Source: Micromonospora saelicesensis (GTDB lineage: Bacteria > Actinomycetota > Actinomycetes > Mycobacteriales > Micromonosporaceae). From it: a stretch of DNA of 64,000 bases. Positions 25,991 to 34,770 of this stretch are shown here, piece after piece. A program made the translations under genes and the position numbers. The stretch covers positions 372,001 to 436,000 of the forward strand of contig NZ_FMCR01000003.1 in NCBI RefSeq assembly GCF_900091575.1. Direction: 5' to 3'. Under the pieces are notes generated by a model. That model searched no databases. It saw nothing but the letters and a program-made list of their open reading frames with translations, and was not told the origin of the DNA. Every line of letters begins with the position of its first letter. The first letter of the stretch is position 1.

Positions 25991-26416
25991 ATGGACGTGC
26001 GTGAGGACGACATGCGGCAGGACGCCGCCCGCGAGGCCGAGGATCGGATCGCCGGTGGCGTGTACGGCAAGGGCGCCCTCGACGAGGTGACGGTGCCCCG
26101 CACCGATGTGGAGAGTCAGATCCAGCGCGATGACCCGTTCGATCCGGCGAAGGAACGGATCGACCCGCAGGTGCTGCGCGACGGTGGCCCCGTCGGCGGG
26201 CAGGGCGCGGTGACCACCACCGGTGGCACCGCCGGGCCGGCGAGCGTACGCCGGGTGGCCCGACAGCCGGAGCGACACCCGGGCAAGGTAGCGCCGACCA
26301 CCACCGGTGATGCCACCACCGGCGGCCTGAGCACCCCGATGGGCGGTGGCACCAGCGACCAGTCCACGTCGGCGACCGGCCCGGCAAAGTCCATCAGGGA
26401 CAAGTCCAACGACTGA
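25991..26416 (+). CDS. Hydrophilic, probably disordered protein
   Basis: A 141-aa protein, acidic at the N-terminus (VREDDMRQDAAREAEDRI) and Gly/Thr-rich at the C-terminus (TTTGGTAGP, TTGDATTGGLSTPMGGG). No helix-forming membrane segment or known domain is seen. ATG 25991 follows GCGAGG by 4 nt; a GTG at 25988 is the alternative. Composition suggests a small stress- or desiccation-type disordered protein, but this is a guess. Confidence 0.6.
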   Translation: MDVREDDMRQDAAREAEDRIAGGVYGKGALDEVTVPRTDVESQIQRDDPFDPAKERIDPQVLRDGGPVGGQGAVTTTGGTAGPASVRRVARQPERHPGKVAPTTTGDATTGGLSTPMGGGTSDQSTSATGPAKSIRDKSND

Positions 26417-26444
26417 CCCCGCCCACCCGCCCCCTTGGCGGCGT

Positions 26445-26499
26445 GATCATGAGGTTGACGTGGCTGACGGAGATCACAGTCCACGTCAACCTCATGATC
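26445..26499. terminator. GATC-bounded 19-bp hairpin between converging genes
   Basis: Perfect 19-bp arms (26445-26463 and 26481-26499), each ending in GATC, separated by a 17-nt loop, between the disordered-protein gene and the helicase gene. It serves as a bidirectional terminator and resembles the elements at 21799 and 6098. Confidence 0.75.
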
Positions 26500-26502
26500 G
26501 AC

Positions 26503-28803
26503 TCAGCGGGCGGGGGTTGGGCGGAGGACGCCCAGGCGTTGGGTGGCGCGGGTCAGGGCCACGTACAGGTCGCTGCGTCCGCGGGGGGACTCGGCCACCA
26601 TCCGGTCCGGGTCGACCACCAGCACCGAGTCGAACTCCAACCCCTTGGCCTGCGCGACTGTCAACACCACCACCCGGCTCTCCAGCTCCGGATGCTCGCC
26701 GACGGCGGCCTCCGGCAGGGCGGCGGTCACCGCCGCACCCAACTCGCCCACCCGGCCGGCCGGCACGAGCACACCGAGCCGCCCCTCGGTCAGCCCGGCC
26801 GCCTCCCGGGTGGCCTCGGCGACCAACTCCGCAGCCAATCGACCGTCGGGCACCGTCCGGTCCCACGGCGGTACGCCGCTCTCCCGCACCGAGCGCGGCG
26901 GCCGCAGTGCCGGGTCGATCTCGGCCAGTACGTCGGCGGCGACCGCCATGATCTCGGCGGGAGTGCGGTAGCTGACCGTCAGCTCGGTGAGCCGCCACCG
27001 CTGCTCGACGTACGGGGCGAGGGCGTCCGCCCAGGACGGCGTGCCGCTCAGGGCGCCGGTCTGTGCCACATCCCCGACGATCGTCATCGACCGGCTCGGG
27101 CAGCGGCGCATCAGCAGTCGCCAGGCCATCGGCGAGAGCTCCTGCGCCTCGTCCACGATCACGTGGCCGAACGCCCAGGTGCGGTCGACGGCGGCCCGCT
27201 GCGCGGTGGTCAGCCGGTCGGCCTCCTCCTGCCGCTCCAACAGCCGATCCGCGTCGATCAGGTCGGTCACGCCGAGGATCTCACCGCCCTCGGCCTCGTC
27301 CTCGACGTCGATCGAGCGGGAACCCCGGGCGATCTCCAGCACGCCCTCGGCGTACTCCCGTTCCATCATCCGGATGCGGTCCCGCCGGGCGGCGGCGGCG
27401 CGTTCGTCCTCACCGAGCAGTTCGGCGGCCTCGTCCAGCAGCGGGACGTCCGCCGGGGTCCAGCCACCGGGCTCGCGCCGCAGCAGCGCCCGCTCGTCCT
27501 CGCTGAGCATCGGCGCGGCGGCGGCGATCCGGTCCGGGTCGGCGTACAGGTCGGCGAGCAGCCGCTGTGGGGTGAGCACCGGCCACAGCCGGTCCAGGGC
27601 GGCCTGGATCTCCGTCTCCTCGCGCAGCTCGCGGCGGATCTCGGCCCGGTCCGCCTCGTCGAGGAGGTTGTCCCCGCCGAGCGGGTCGGCGCCGATCCGT
27701 TCGGCCACCTGGTCGGCGAGCGCGTGCACGATCTCCACGTCGAACAGCGCGCGGGACAGGTTGTGCGGTCGGTCGGCGCGGCGGACCCGGTCCCGGGCCG
27801 CGCGGACGATCTCCGGTTCGAGGGTCAGCGTCTCCCGCTCGACCTCGATCTCCAGCGGCTCGTCCGGCACCCACTGCCGGTCCCGTACGGCCAGCGCCAA
27901 CACCTCGGCCAGCACCGCCCGGCCCTTGAGCGCCGCGGTCTCGGCCGGCTCGGTCCGTTGGGCGCTCACCCCGGGAAAGAGATCACCCTGGGTACGCAGC
28001 AGCACGCCGGTCTCGGCCAGCGTCGGCAGCACCTGGGAGATGTAGCGCAGGAAGGTCGCGTTCGGGCCGACCAGCAGCACACCACGGCTGGAGAGTTCCC
28101 GGCGGTGCGTGTAGAGCAGGTACGCCGCCCGGTGCAGCGCGACAGCGGTCTTGCCGGTGCCGGGGCCGCCCTGGACCACCATCACGCCCGGGAGTTCCGC
28201 GCGGATGACCTCGTCCTGCTCGGCCTGAATGGTCTCGACGATGTCGCGCATCCGGCCGGTACGGCCCGCGTTGAGCGCGGCGAGCAGCGACGCCTCACCG
28301 GTCAGGTCCTCGTGGGCACCGGGGGAGGCGATGTCGATGTCGAGCACCTCGTCGTTGAGCCCGGTCACCTTGCGCTGCCGGGTGCGCAGGTGCCGGCGAC
28401 GGCGTACGCCCTGCGGGTTCGCGGCGGTGGCGAGGTAGAACGGGCGGGCGGCTGGTGCCCGCCAGTCCATCAGCAGCGGGTCGTAGTCACCACTGGTGTC
28501 GAAGATGCCGATCCGGCCGATGTAGCGGCGGGAGTCGTCGTCGCCGTCGAGACGGCCGAAGCAGAGCCCGTTCTCCACGGCGGAGAACTGTTCGACCTGA
28601 TCGGCGTACATCGCTACCGAGCTGTCGCGCTGCGAGCGGTCCTGGAGGGTGCCGCCGGTGTTGTGCAGCTCGGCGGTGAGCCGGTGGGCGGCCTGCTCAC
28701 GCAGTTGGTCCAGCCGGTTGTAGAGCATCGAGACGTACTCCTGCTCGCGACCGATCTCGTCGTCGAGCGGCAATTCGCCGGAACCGCCGGAGTGCCTTGA
28801 CAA
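26503..28803 (-). CDS. HelD/HelR-type UvrD-like RNA polymerase-associated ATPase
   Basis: A 766-aa superfamily-1 helicase-like protein of the HelD type. It has an N-terminal coiled-coil arm (~10-70), Walker A GGPGTGKTAVALHRAAYLLY with K218, a variable insert (~300-520), motif II VIVDEAQELSPM, VGDVAQTG, and motifs V/VI near the C-terminus (LTVAQAKGLEFDSVLVVDP, LYVALTRATQRL). HelD proteins bind and clear stalled RNA polymerase; HelR members give rifamycin tolerance. TTG 28803 with an AGGGAGA RBS is the start. The start codon overlaps the -35 box of an opposing promoter (28797-28826). Confidence 0.9.
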   Translation of the reverse strand: MSRHSGGSGELPLDDEIGREQEYVSMLYNRLDQLREQAAHRLTAELHNTGGTLQDRSQRDSSVAMYADQVEQFSAVENGLCFGRLDGDDDSRRYIGRIGIFDTSGDYDPLLMDWRAPAARPFYLATAANPQGVRRRRHLRTRQRKVTGLNDEVLDIDIASPGAHEDLTGEASLLAALNAGRTGRMRDIVETIQAEQDEVIRAELPGVMVVQGGPGTGKTAVALHRAAYLLYTHRRELSSRGVLLVGPNATFLRYISQVLPTLAETGVLLRTQGDLFPGVSAQRTEPAETAALKGRAVLAEVLALAVRDRQWVPDEPLEIEVERETLTLEPEIVRAARDRVRRADRPHNLSRALFDVEIVHALADQVAERIGADPLGGDNLLDEADRAEIRRELREETEIQAALDRLWPVLTPQRLLADLYADPDRIAAAAPMLSEDERALLRREPGGWTPADVPLLDEAAELLGEDERAAAARRDRIRMMEREYAEGVLEIARGSRSIDVEDEAEGGEILGVTDLIDADRLLERQEEADRLTTAQRAAVDRTWAFGHVIVDEAQELSPMAWRLLMRRCPSRSMTIVGDVAQTGALSGTPSWADALAPYVEQRWRLTELTVSYRTPAEIMAVAADVLAEIDPALRPPRSVRESGVPPWDRTVPDGRLAAELVAEATREAAGLTEGRLGVLVPAGRVGELGAAVTAALPEAAVGEHPELESRVVVLTVAQAKGLEFDSVLVVDPDRMVAESPRGRSDLYVALTRATQRLGVLRPTPAR

Positions 28804-28826
28804 GCCGTCTCCCTAAAGATTAGAAT
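28797..28826 (+). promoter_or_regulatory. Near-consensus plus-strand promoter overlapping the helicase start
   Basis: TTGACA (28797-28802) and TAGAAT (28821-28826) are separated by 18 bp, a nearly ideal housekeeping promoter pointing away from the helicase gene. The -35 box includes the complement of its TTG start codon. Transcription would start near 28833, only a few bases before an intrinsic terminator. Confidence 0.6.
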
Positions 28827-28835
28827 CCTTTGCAG

Positions 28836-28860
28836 GAACGGCTTTTAGCCGTTCTTTTTT
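28836..28860 (+). terminator. Canonical intrinsic terminator with U-run
   Basis: An 8-bp stem (GAACGGCT with AGCCGTTC, loop TTT) is followed directly by six T (28855-28860). It works only in the plus direction, yet no plus-strand gene lies upstream. U-tract terminators are rare in such high-GC DNA. It is preceded by the promoter at 28797. Confidence 0.75.
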
Positions 28861-28949
28861 GTGCCTTCGAACTGTTGAAGATAGCGCGTTCCGCCGGTTC
28901 TCACCAAGCCGGGCGGTCCGGCGCGCCGGTGATCACGAGGTGGCGGCGG

Positions 28950-29576
28950 ATGATCCTGCGGACCGGGCAACGGGTGGTCTTCATCGGGGACAGCATCACC
29001 GATTGTGGTCGACGCGACGTCGCCGCGCCCTACGGCAGCGGATATGTGAGTCTCGTGCGCGCCCTGGTCGACGCCCGGCACCCCGAGTTGGAGCTGGAGT
29101 GGGTCAACCGGGGTGTGGGCGGCGACACGGTGCGCGACCTGGCCGCCCGCTGGGACGACGACGCCATCGCCGAGCGCCCCGACTGGCTCGCGGTGCTGAT
29201 CGGCATCAACGACATCTGGCGGCACTACGGTGACCGGCCGGATGAGGCCGTCGGCATCGAGGAGTACGAGCGCACCCTGCGTGACCTGCTCCGTCGGGCG
29301 GTCGACGCCACCGGCTGCCGACTGATCCTCGGCGATCCGTTCTTCATCGAGGCTGACCGGAGCGTCCCGCAACGCGCCGACACCGACCGGTACGCGGCGG
29401 TCGTGGCGGGGCTGGCCACCGAGTTCGACGCGGTGCACGTGCCCAACCAGGCGGCGTTCGACCGGGTGCTGGCGGTGAGTCCGGCGACGCGTTGGGCCGG
29501 TGACCGCGTCCACCCGTACCTGCCCGGCCACGCGGTCCTCGCCGACGCGTACCTCAGCGCCCTCGGCGTCTCCTGA
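28950..29576 (+). CDS. SGNH/GDSL-family hydrolase (esterase)
   Basis: A 208-aa SGNH hydrolase. Block I is FIGDSITDCGRR with nucleophile S15. Block II Gly is in NRGVGGDTVRD, block III Asn in LIGINDIWRHYG, and block V Asp-His in DRVHPYLPGH. Such enzymes deacylate small esters, often sugar acetates. No signal peptide, so intracellular. ATG 28950 follows GAGGTGGCGG. The promoter-terminator pair at 28797-28860 may attenuate it. Confidence 0.9.
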   Translation: MILRTGQRVVFIGDSITDCGRRDVAAPYGSGYVSLVRALVDARHPELELEWVNRGVGGDTVRDLAARWDDDAIAERPDWLAVLIGINDIWRHYGDRPDEAVGIEEYERTLRDLLRRAVDATGCRLILGDPFFIEADRSVPQRADTDRYAAVVAGLATEFDAVHVPNQAAFDRVLAVSPATRWAGDRVHPYLPGHAVLADAYLSALGVS

Positions 29577-29598
29577 CCTCGGCCTGACCCACAGCGAA

Positions 29599-29630
29599 GC
29601 GCCGGGCCGACCGTCAGGTCGACCCGGCGC
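29599..29630. terminator. Bidirectional terminator hairpin
   Basis: A 14-bp stem with one mismatch (29599-29612 with 29617-29630) and 4-nt loop lies between the converging SGNH and LolA/MucB-like genes. Confidence 0.7.
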
Positions 29631-29644
29631 GAACACTGCGGAGA

Positions 29645-30772
29645 TCAGCCGCGCGCGGCCTGGTAGAGCCGCTCCGGCGTCACCGCTCCGGCCAGCACCC
29701 GGCCGTCGTCGGTGAGCAGGACACTGAACAGCTTGCTGGTGAGGAGCCGACCGCTGCCCCAGTCACCACTGACTGCGGGCAGCCCGCCGAGCAGCTTCGA
29801 CATGTCCATGTCCGGCCCGGCGCCGGCCGGGGGAGCGGCCGGCTTCGTGGCGGGCTTCCGGCCGACATCGGCCCCGTCGAGGCGGCCTACCAGCACCGTC
29901 GTCCAGCCGTCGCCCACCGCGCGGACCTGCGGGTCACCCGTCGGCTTGACGTGACCCGGCTTGCCGGTCGGGCGTTCGGCCTTCTCCTCGTCGACCGTCA
30001 CGCCGGGCGGCGGGTTGAAGCGGAACTGGTCAGCGTCGGGGCGGCGGTAGTCGACCTGGGTGAAGGCCACCTCGAACGCCGGCCGGTCGCTGCCCTTCGC
30101 GAGCACCTCGAAGCGCAGCGGCACGTGCTGCTCGGCGTCGATGGCGATCCGCAGCTGGTGCACCAGGGAGTCCTTGTCGCGCGGCTGGAGCACCAACTCG
30201 TACGCGTCCCGGCCGGCGACGGTGGCCGACCGGCCCACGCTGACCTCGGTGCTCGGGTCGATCGCGTCCAACGCCAGGTCGGCGGCCTGCTGCGGGGTGG
30301 CTGGCAGGCTCGCCGCCGGTTCGGGGGCGGGCTTCCCGGCTCCGGCGTCGCCGCCCAGCGTGCGGTGGGTGGCGGTGTTGCTGCGGCTCTGCCACGTCCA
30401 CAGGTCCCGGCCGTTGCGGATGATGTCCTGCTCGCCCAGCGTGTCCATCAGCGCGACCCGCTGCTGGTCCGGCCCGGAATACCAGACCCGCAGGGTGTGT
30501 GTGCCGGTCAGCAGGGTGGTCAGCTCGTTGCCGGGAACCAGCCCGACGAGGGGCGGCAGGCCCAGGTCGGCGCGTTGCACGACGGTCCCGGACAACCCCT
30601 CCAACCGGGATGTCTGCAGGTCGACCAGGAGCTGAGCGGCGGTTCGGGGCGGCAGGCTCGGCTCGGCCTCGGCGGCGAACGTGCCGATCGCCGCGCCACC
30701 GCCGATGACGGCGACGGCCGCGGTGGCCGGAACCAGCCAGCGAAGGACGGGACGGCTTCTCAGAACGGACAT
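29645..30772 (-). CDS. Secreted LolA/MucB-like protein
   Basis: A 375-aa exported protein. The signal segment is ~10-33 (LVPATAAVAVIGGGAAIGTF). The mature region has the pattern of LolA/MucB-RseB-like lipid-binding folds (LSGTVVQRADLGLPPL, LRVWYSGPDQQRVALMD, DLWTWQSRSNTATH, YELVLQPRD). In actinomycetes these sit beside two-component systems and may sense envelope lipids. ATG 30772 has an AGGAGGTG RBS. Divergent from the response-regulator gene with a 95-bp shared promoter region, so it is a likely target of that system. Confidence 0.8.
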   Translation of the reverse strand: MSVLRSRPVLRWLVPATAAVAVIGGGAAIGTFAAEAEPSLPPRTAAQLLVDLQTSRLEGLSGTVVQRADLGLPPLVGLVPGNELTTLLTGTHTLRVWYSGPDQQRVALMDTLGEQDIIRNGRDLWTWQSRSNTATHRTLGGDAGAGKPAPEPAASLPATPQQAADLALDAIDPSTEVSVGRSATVAGRDAYELVLQPRDKDSLVHQLRIAIDAEQHVPLRFEVLAKGSDRPAFEVAFTQVDYRRPDADQFRFNPPPGVTVDEEKAERPTGKPGHVKPTGDPQVRAVGDGWTTVLVGRLDGADVGRKPATKPAAPPAGAGPDMDMSKLLGGLPAVSGDWGSGRLLTSKLFSVLLTDDGRVLAGAVTPERLYQAARG

Positions 30773-30867
30773 GGTGGCACCTCCTGCGGCCATCCTGCCT
30801 CGTCGGTGCTGTGAACGCGCTGAGGACACCAAACCGCGCCGATTGACCCGGGTGGCACCCTTGAGCT

Positions 30868-31524
30868 GTGCGGGTGCTGGTGGTGGAGGACGAGGCCCGG
30901 TTGGCGGCTGCCCTGCAACGCGGTCTCCAGGCGGAGGGGTTCGCGGTGGACGTGGCGGCAACCGGCCCGGCGGGCCTGGACGCGGCCCGGCACGGCGGGT
31001 ACGACGCGATGATCCTCGACGTGATGCTGCCCGGCCTTTCCGGGTACGAGTTGGTCCGACGGCTGCGCGCGGAGCAGCACTGGTTGCCGGTGCTGATGCT
31101 CTCCGCCAAGGACGGCGAGTACGACCAGGCCGACGGCCTCGACTGCGGCGCAGACGACTACCTGACCAAACCCTTCTCGTACGTGGTGCTGCTGGCCCGG
31201 CTTCGGGCCCTGCTGCGTCGGGGCGCGCCGGTGCGCCCGACCGTGCTGGCGGTCGGTGACCTGCGACTGGACCCGGCCCGCCGGCGGGTGACCCGGGCGG
31301 ACGCCGAGGTGGCGCTGACCGCGCGGGAGTTCGCACTGCTGGACTACCTGATGCGCCGGCCAGGCCAGGTGATCTCCAAGGTCGAGTTGTTGGACCACGT
31401 CTGGGACGCGAGCCTGGAGACCGCGCCGAACGCCGTCGAGGTGTACGTCGGCTACCTGCGCCGCAAGCTCGGCCGGGACCGGCTGGAGACGGTCCGGGGC
31501 GCCGGCTACCGGCTGGCAACGTGA
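30868..31524 (+). CDS. OmpR-family response regulator
   Basis: A 218-aa response regulator. The receiver domain starts RVLVVEDEARLAAAL with phospho-acceptor D51 in MILDVMLPG and the conserved Lys in DDYLTKPFSY. The C-terminal winged helix has LTAREFALLDYLMRRPGQVISK, NAVEVYVGYLRRKLG and VRGAGYRL. GTG 30868 places the receiver at the very N-terminus, as usual. Overlaps the kinase gene by 4 bp. Confidence 0.95.
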   Translation: MRVLVVEDEARLAAALQRGLQAEGFAVDVAATGPAGLDAARHGGYDAMILDVMLPGLSGYELVRRLRAEQHWLPVLMLSAKDGEYDQADGLDCGADDYLTKPFSYVVLLARLRALLRRGAPVRPTVLAVGDLRLDPARRRVTRADAEVALTAREFALLDYLMRRPGQVISKVELLDHVWDASLETAPNAVEVYVGYLRRKLGRDRLETVRGAGYRLAT

Positions 31525-32957
31525 CGGCCGGCGGCCCGGCATCCACCCGGGCCAGGCTCGGCTGGATGCCGGTCCTCGGGCTGCGCGGGCGGCTCATGGC
31601 GATCGGTGTGGTCGGTCTCACCATCGGGCTGGCCTTGGGCGGGGTGGTGCTGCTCGGCGCGCTCAGCTTCGTGCTCCAGCGCACCGTCGACACCGAGGCG
31701 TTCCGCACCGCCGACGCAGTCGCCCTGCTCGCCGCCGAGGACGCGCTGCCCGACCCGCTGCCGGTGGCCGGGGGCCAGGTCCGCGTGCAGGTCATCGACG
31801 GGCAGGGACGAATCCTGGCGGCCTCGATCGACGCCGACCGCCTGGTGCCGATGGTCCGCCCCGAGCGACTGAACCGCGACGGTCGGCAGCGGCTGGAGGT
31901 GCCGGCCGAGCGGGTCGGGCTCGTCGGCCCGGTCCGGGTGGTCGCCGTACCCGCCGGCACTGCGGCCGACCCGCTCACCGTGCTGGTCGCCCGCTCGATG
32001 GCCGACGTGCGGCACAGCACCCATGTGGTCCGGACCATCCTGCTGGTGGCGTTCCCCCTGCTGGTGGCCGTGCTGGCCGCGGTGGCGTGGCGGGTGGTGG
32101 GGGCGACCCTGCGGCCGGTCGAGGCGTTACGTCGAGGTGCCGAGGAGATCACTGGGAGGGCCGGCGCCGGCCGGCTGCCGGTGCCGGCGTCGGCCGACGA
32201 GATCCACCGTCTGGCGGTCACCCTCAACGGCATGCTGGGCCGGCTGGAGTCCGCCCGTGTGCGGCAGCGGGCCTTCGTCTCCGACGCCGCACACGAGCTG
32301 CGCAGCCCGTTGACCAACATCCGGACCGAGCTGGAAGTTGCCCAGCGCCTCGCCGATCGGACGGACTGGACGGCGGTGACCGCCAACCTGCTCGCGGACA
32401 CCGACCGGTTGAGCCGCCTGGTCGACGATCTCCTGCTGCTGGCCCGCCTGGACGAGGCTCCGCCGGCCCGGGGGACCGGCCCGGTGGAGCTGGGCGCGTT
32501 GCTGACCGAGGTCGCCGCCCGCTATCCGTCACCGCCGGTGCGGGTGACGCCGCCGGTCGGCCCGCTCTGGACGGTCGGCACCGTCGAGGAGTTGCGTCGC
32601 GTGCTGGCCAACCTGGTCGACAACGCGGTACGCCATGCGCAGGGTGATGTCGTGCTCGCGGCCGAAGCGACGTCGACGACGACCGGTCCTGGCGTCGGGG
32701 CGTACCACCTGGTGACGGTGACCGACGACGGCCCGGGGATCGCGACGGCGGACCGGGAGCGGGTCTTCGACCGGTTCACCCGGCTGGATGACGGACGGGC
32801 CCGCGACGACGGAGGCGCCGGTCTGGGGCTGGCCATCGTCCGGGAGTTGGTAAGACGCGCGGGCGGCAGCATCACCCTGACCGACGCGCCGGAGCAGCGA
32901 GGACTACGGGTGTGTCTGCTGCTGCCAGCGTTGCCGGCCGAGGACGGCCAACGGTAG
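31521..32957 (+). CDS. Sensor histidine kinase
   Basis: A 478-aa membrane kinase. Helices at ~25-50 and ~175-195 flank an extracytoplasmic sensor of ~120 residues. Then come HAMP (~195-245), HisKA with phospho-accepting H258 in SDAAHELRSPLTNI, and HATPase_c with N box LVDNAVRHA, G1 VTDDGPGI and G2 GAGLGLAIV. It phosphorylates the coupled OmpR-type regulator (4-bp overlap). The signal is unknown, but the divergent LolA/MucB-like gene hints at envelope status. Confidence 0.95.
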   Translation: MTAGGPASTRARLGWMPVLGLRGRLMAIGVVGLTIGLALGGVVLLGALSFVLQRTVDTEAFRTADAVALLAAEDALPDPLPVAGGQVRVQVIDGQGRILAASIDADRLVPMVRPERLNRDGRQRLEVPAERVGLVGPVRVVAVPAGTAADPLTVLVARSMADVRHSTHVVRTILLVAFPLLVAVLAAVAWRVVGATLRPVEALRRGAEEITGRAGAGRLPVPASADEIHRLAVTLNGMLGRLESARVRQRAFVSDAAHELRSPLTNIRTELEVAQRLADRTDWTAVTANLLADTDRLSRLVDDLLLLARLDEAPPARGTGPVELGALLTEVAARYPSPPVRVTPPVGPLWTVGTVEELRRVLANLVDNAVRHAQGDVVLAAEATSTTTGPGVGAYHLVTVTDDGPGIATADRERVFDRFTRLDDGRARDDGGAGLGLAIVRELVRRAGGSITLTDAPEQRGLRVCLLLPALPAEDGQR

Positions 32958-32985
32958 ACGGCCCGTGACGGCGACCTTTTGCGGG

Positions 32986-34713
32986 TCAGCGGCGGCTGGT
33001 GCAGACCTGCTTGGAACGGGCCACGGTGTCGGTGGACCAGGCGACGGCGACGGTGAAGCAGAAGTCGTTGGTGCGGTTGAGCGCGTAGATGACGAAGCTG
33101 GTGGTGCCGGCGGGCAGCGTCGCGAAGATGTTGTGGGTCTGGCCGGTGCGGCCGCCAGCGATGACCACCGGGCCCTCGCCGCCGGCCGGATAGGTCCAGT
33201 TCAGCGCGATGCTGTCCCGGTTGTCGCGCAGGGTCACCGCGCTGGGTGGGGTGCCGGGCGGCGCCGCGGCGGCAGCCGACGTGGGTGCCGTGCCGCCCGG
33301 GGCGGGCGCGGTGCTGGCCGACGCGCCGGCGGTGGGGGAGGCGCTGGCCGGCGGCGGGTTCGGTTCGTCGTCGCCGTCGACCCGGGCCACCCCGGCGATC
33401 ACCGCTGCGGCGCCGAGGAGCACCACGACCACGCCGGCCACCAGCACCGGTACCAGCCGGTTGCGCTGCGCCGGCGGTGCGCGGTGCACGGGCACCGGCA
33501 GCAGCCGCGACGGCGTGTACGGCTCGACCGCGGTGTGCGGGTCCGCCCGCGCGTACGGCGCGTAAGGGTCGTACGGGTCCGGCCGCGCGGCCGGGTCGGA
33601 CGGCGCGTACGGGTCCGACCGCGCCTGCGGGTCGCGCGACGTGTGCGGGTCGGACGGTGGGTACGGGTCGGACGGCGCGTACGGGTCGGACGTTGCGTAC
33701 CGGTCGGTGGGGGCGGCTGGGCGGTGCAGCCGGTACACCCCCGGCTGCTCCTCCGTGCCGCCGGCCAGCCCGACCACCGACGGGGGCACCGGAGGGTCGG
33801 TGGGGTGGGGCGACGGCTCGTCGGCCGCTTCGGTCGACCATCTGCTGCCCGTCGACCCGACCGCCTCGTCGGAGGGCAGCCGGGGGTTCGGCACCGCCCC
33901 GGCGTGGTGGGTCGCGGCTGCCTGCGGGTGGTAGCCGGATTCGGCCGGCCCGTCGCCGTGCGGTGGGACGCGGGCGGCCGGCACGACCGGCGTGTCCCGA
34001 GCCGTGGGCGGGTTGTCGGCGCAGGCGTGGTCGGGACTGGCCGCCGCCCGGGCCAGGGCCGCCACCTGGGTGGCCAGCGGGTCGTCGGCGGGCAGGTGCT
34101 GGCGGCACAGCTCACGGGCGAGAGCCAGGTTGTCGTGTGCCTCGGCGAACTGCCCGCAGTCGCGCTGCATCGCCCCGAGCCGCGCCAGCATCTTGATGCC
34201 GCTGGGGTGCCCGTCGCCGTACACCTCGCGGTGCAGCTCCCAGGCGTCCTGGAGGCGGTCGCGGGCCACCGTGCACTGGCCGCGCGCGTACTCGACGGTG
34301 GCCAGGTCGGCGTGCGCGGCGAGCACCCGCAGGGACTCCGGGCCGTCCTGCGCGGTCAGCTCGATGATGACTTCCTGGTAGAGCCGTGCCGCCCGGGAGT
34401 GGCTGCCGACCCGGTGCAGCACCGCGGCCAGAGTCGCCGCCGCGGCCACCGTGCGCGGGTCGGCGCGGCCGTGCAGGCGGGTGGTCGCCGCGTACGCGAA
34501 GGCGGCCCATCCGCGTGCCGAGTGCGGCTCGCCGAGGGCGATCAGCACCCGCGCCTGGAGGCTGGCCGCCTCGGCCAGCTCGGGGGTGGCGTTGGCCGGG
34601 CGGGGGTCGGCGTCGGTGAGCGCGTCGGACAGCAGTTGCTGTGCGCCGGCCAGATCGCCGGAGGACACGAGGTGGTGCGCCTGATCAGTCAGTTCACCGA
34701 AGCCGGAAGACAC
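32986..34713 (-). CDS. TPR protein with repetitive linker, one membrane span and C-terminal FN3-like domain
   Basis: A 575-aa mosaic protein. N-terminal TPR-like helices (~5-225: AGAQQLLSDALTDADPRPA, RARLYQEVIIEL-type pairs) are cytoplasmic. A disordered linker (~225-395) includes tandem SDPYAPSDPYPPSDP-type repeats. One helix follows at ~415-440 (LVPVLVAGVVVVLLGAAAVI), then a Ser/Ala/Pro-rich spacer and an FN3-like domain (~490-575) with a Cys pair (NDFCFTVA, SKQVCTS). GTG 34713. The layout suggests a transmembrane scaffold joining a cytoplasmic TPR to an external beta-domain. Function unknown. Confidence 0.75.
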   Translation of the reverse strand: MSSGFGELTDQAHHLVSSGDLAGAQQLLSDALTDADPRPANATPELAEAASLQARVLIALGEPHSARGWAAFAYAATTRLHGRADPRTVAAAATLAAVLHRVGSHSRAARLYQEVIIELTAQDGPESLRVLAAHADLATVEYARGQCTVARDRLQDAWELHREVYGDGHPSGIKMLARLGAMQRDCGQFAEAHDNLALARELCRQHLPADDPLATQVAALARAAASPDHACADNPPTARDTPVVPAARVPPHGDGPAESGYHPQAAATHHAGAVPNPRLPSDEAVGSTGSRWSTEAADEPSPHPTDPPVPPSVVGLAGGTEEQPGVYRLHRPAAPTDRYATSDPYAPSDPYPPSDPHTSRDPQARSDPYAPSDPAARPDPYDPYAPYARADPHTAVEPYTPSRLLPVPVHRAPPAQRNRLVPVLVAGVVVVLLGAAAVIAGVARVDGDDEPNPPPASASPTAGASASTAPAPGGTAPTSAAAAAPPGTPPSAVTLRDNRDSIALNWTYPAGGEGPVVIAGGRTGQTHNIFATLPAGTTSFVIYALNRTNDFCFTVAVAWSTDTVARSKQVCTSRR

Positions 34714-34770
34714 GCCCCATCGTGCTCATCCGACGACGGTAAGTACAAGACCCGCGCCGGTGTCGATTGG

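Noticed and set aside
23751..25991. 746-codon plus-strand open frame antisense to the GDPD gene
   Set aside because: Arises from the codon bias of a very high-GC gene on the other strand; the residues are Val/Arg/Gly/His-rich with no motif, while the minus strand has complete catalytic motifs and a signal peptide.
26443..28800. 785-codon plus-strand open frame antisense to the HelD gene
   Set aside because: Shadow frame; the minus strand carries all helicase motifs. The plus frame lacks any recognisable domain.
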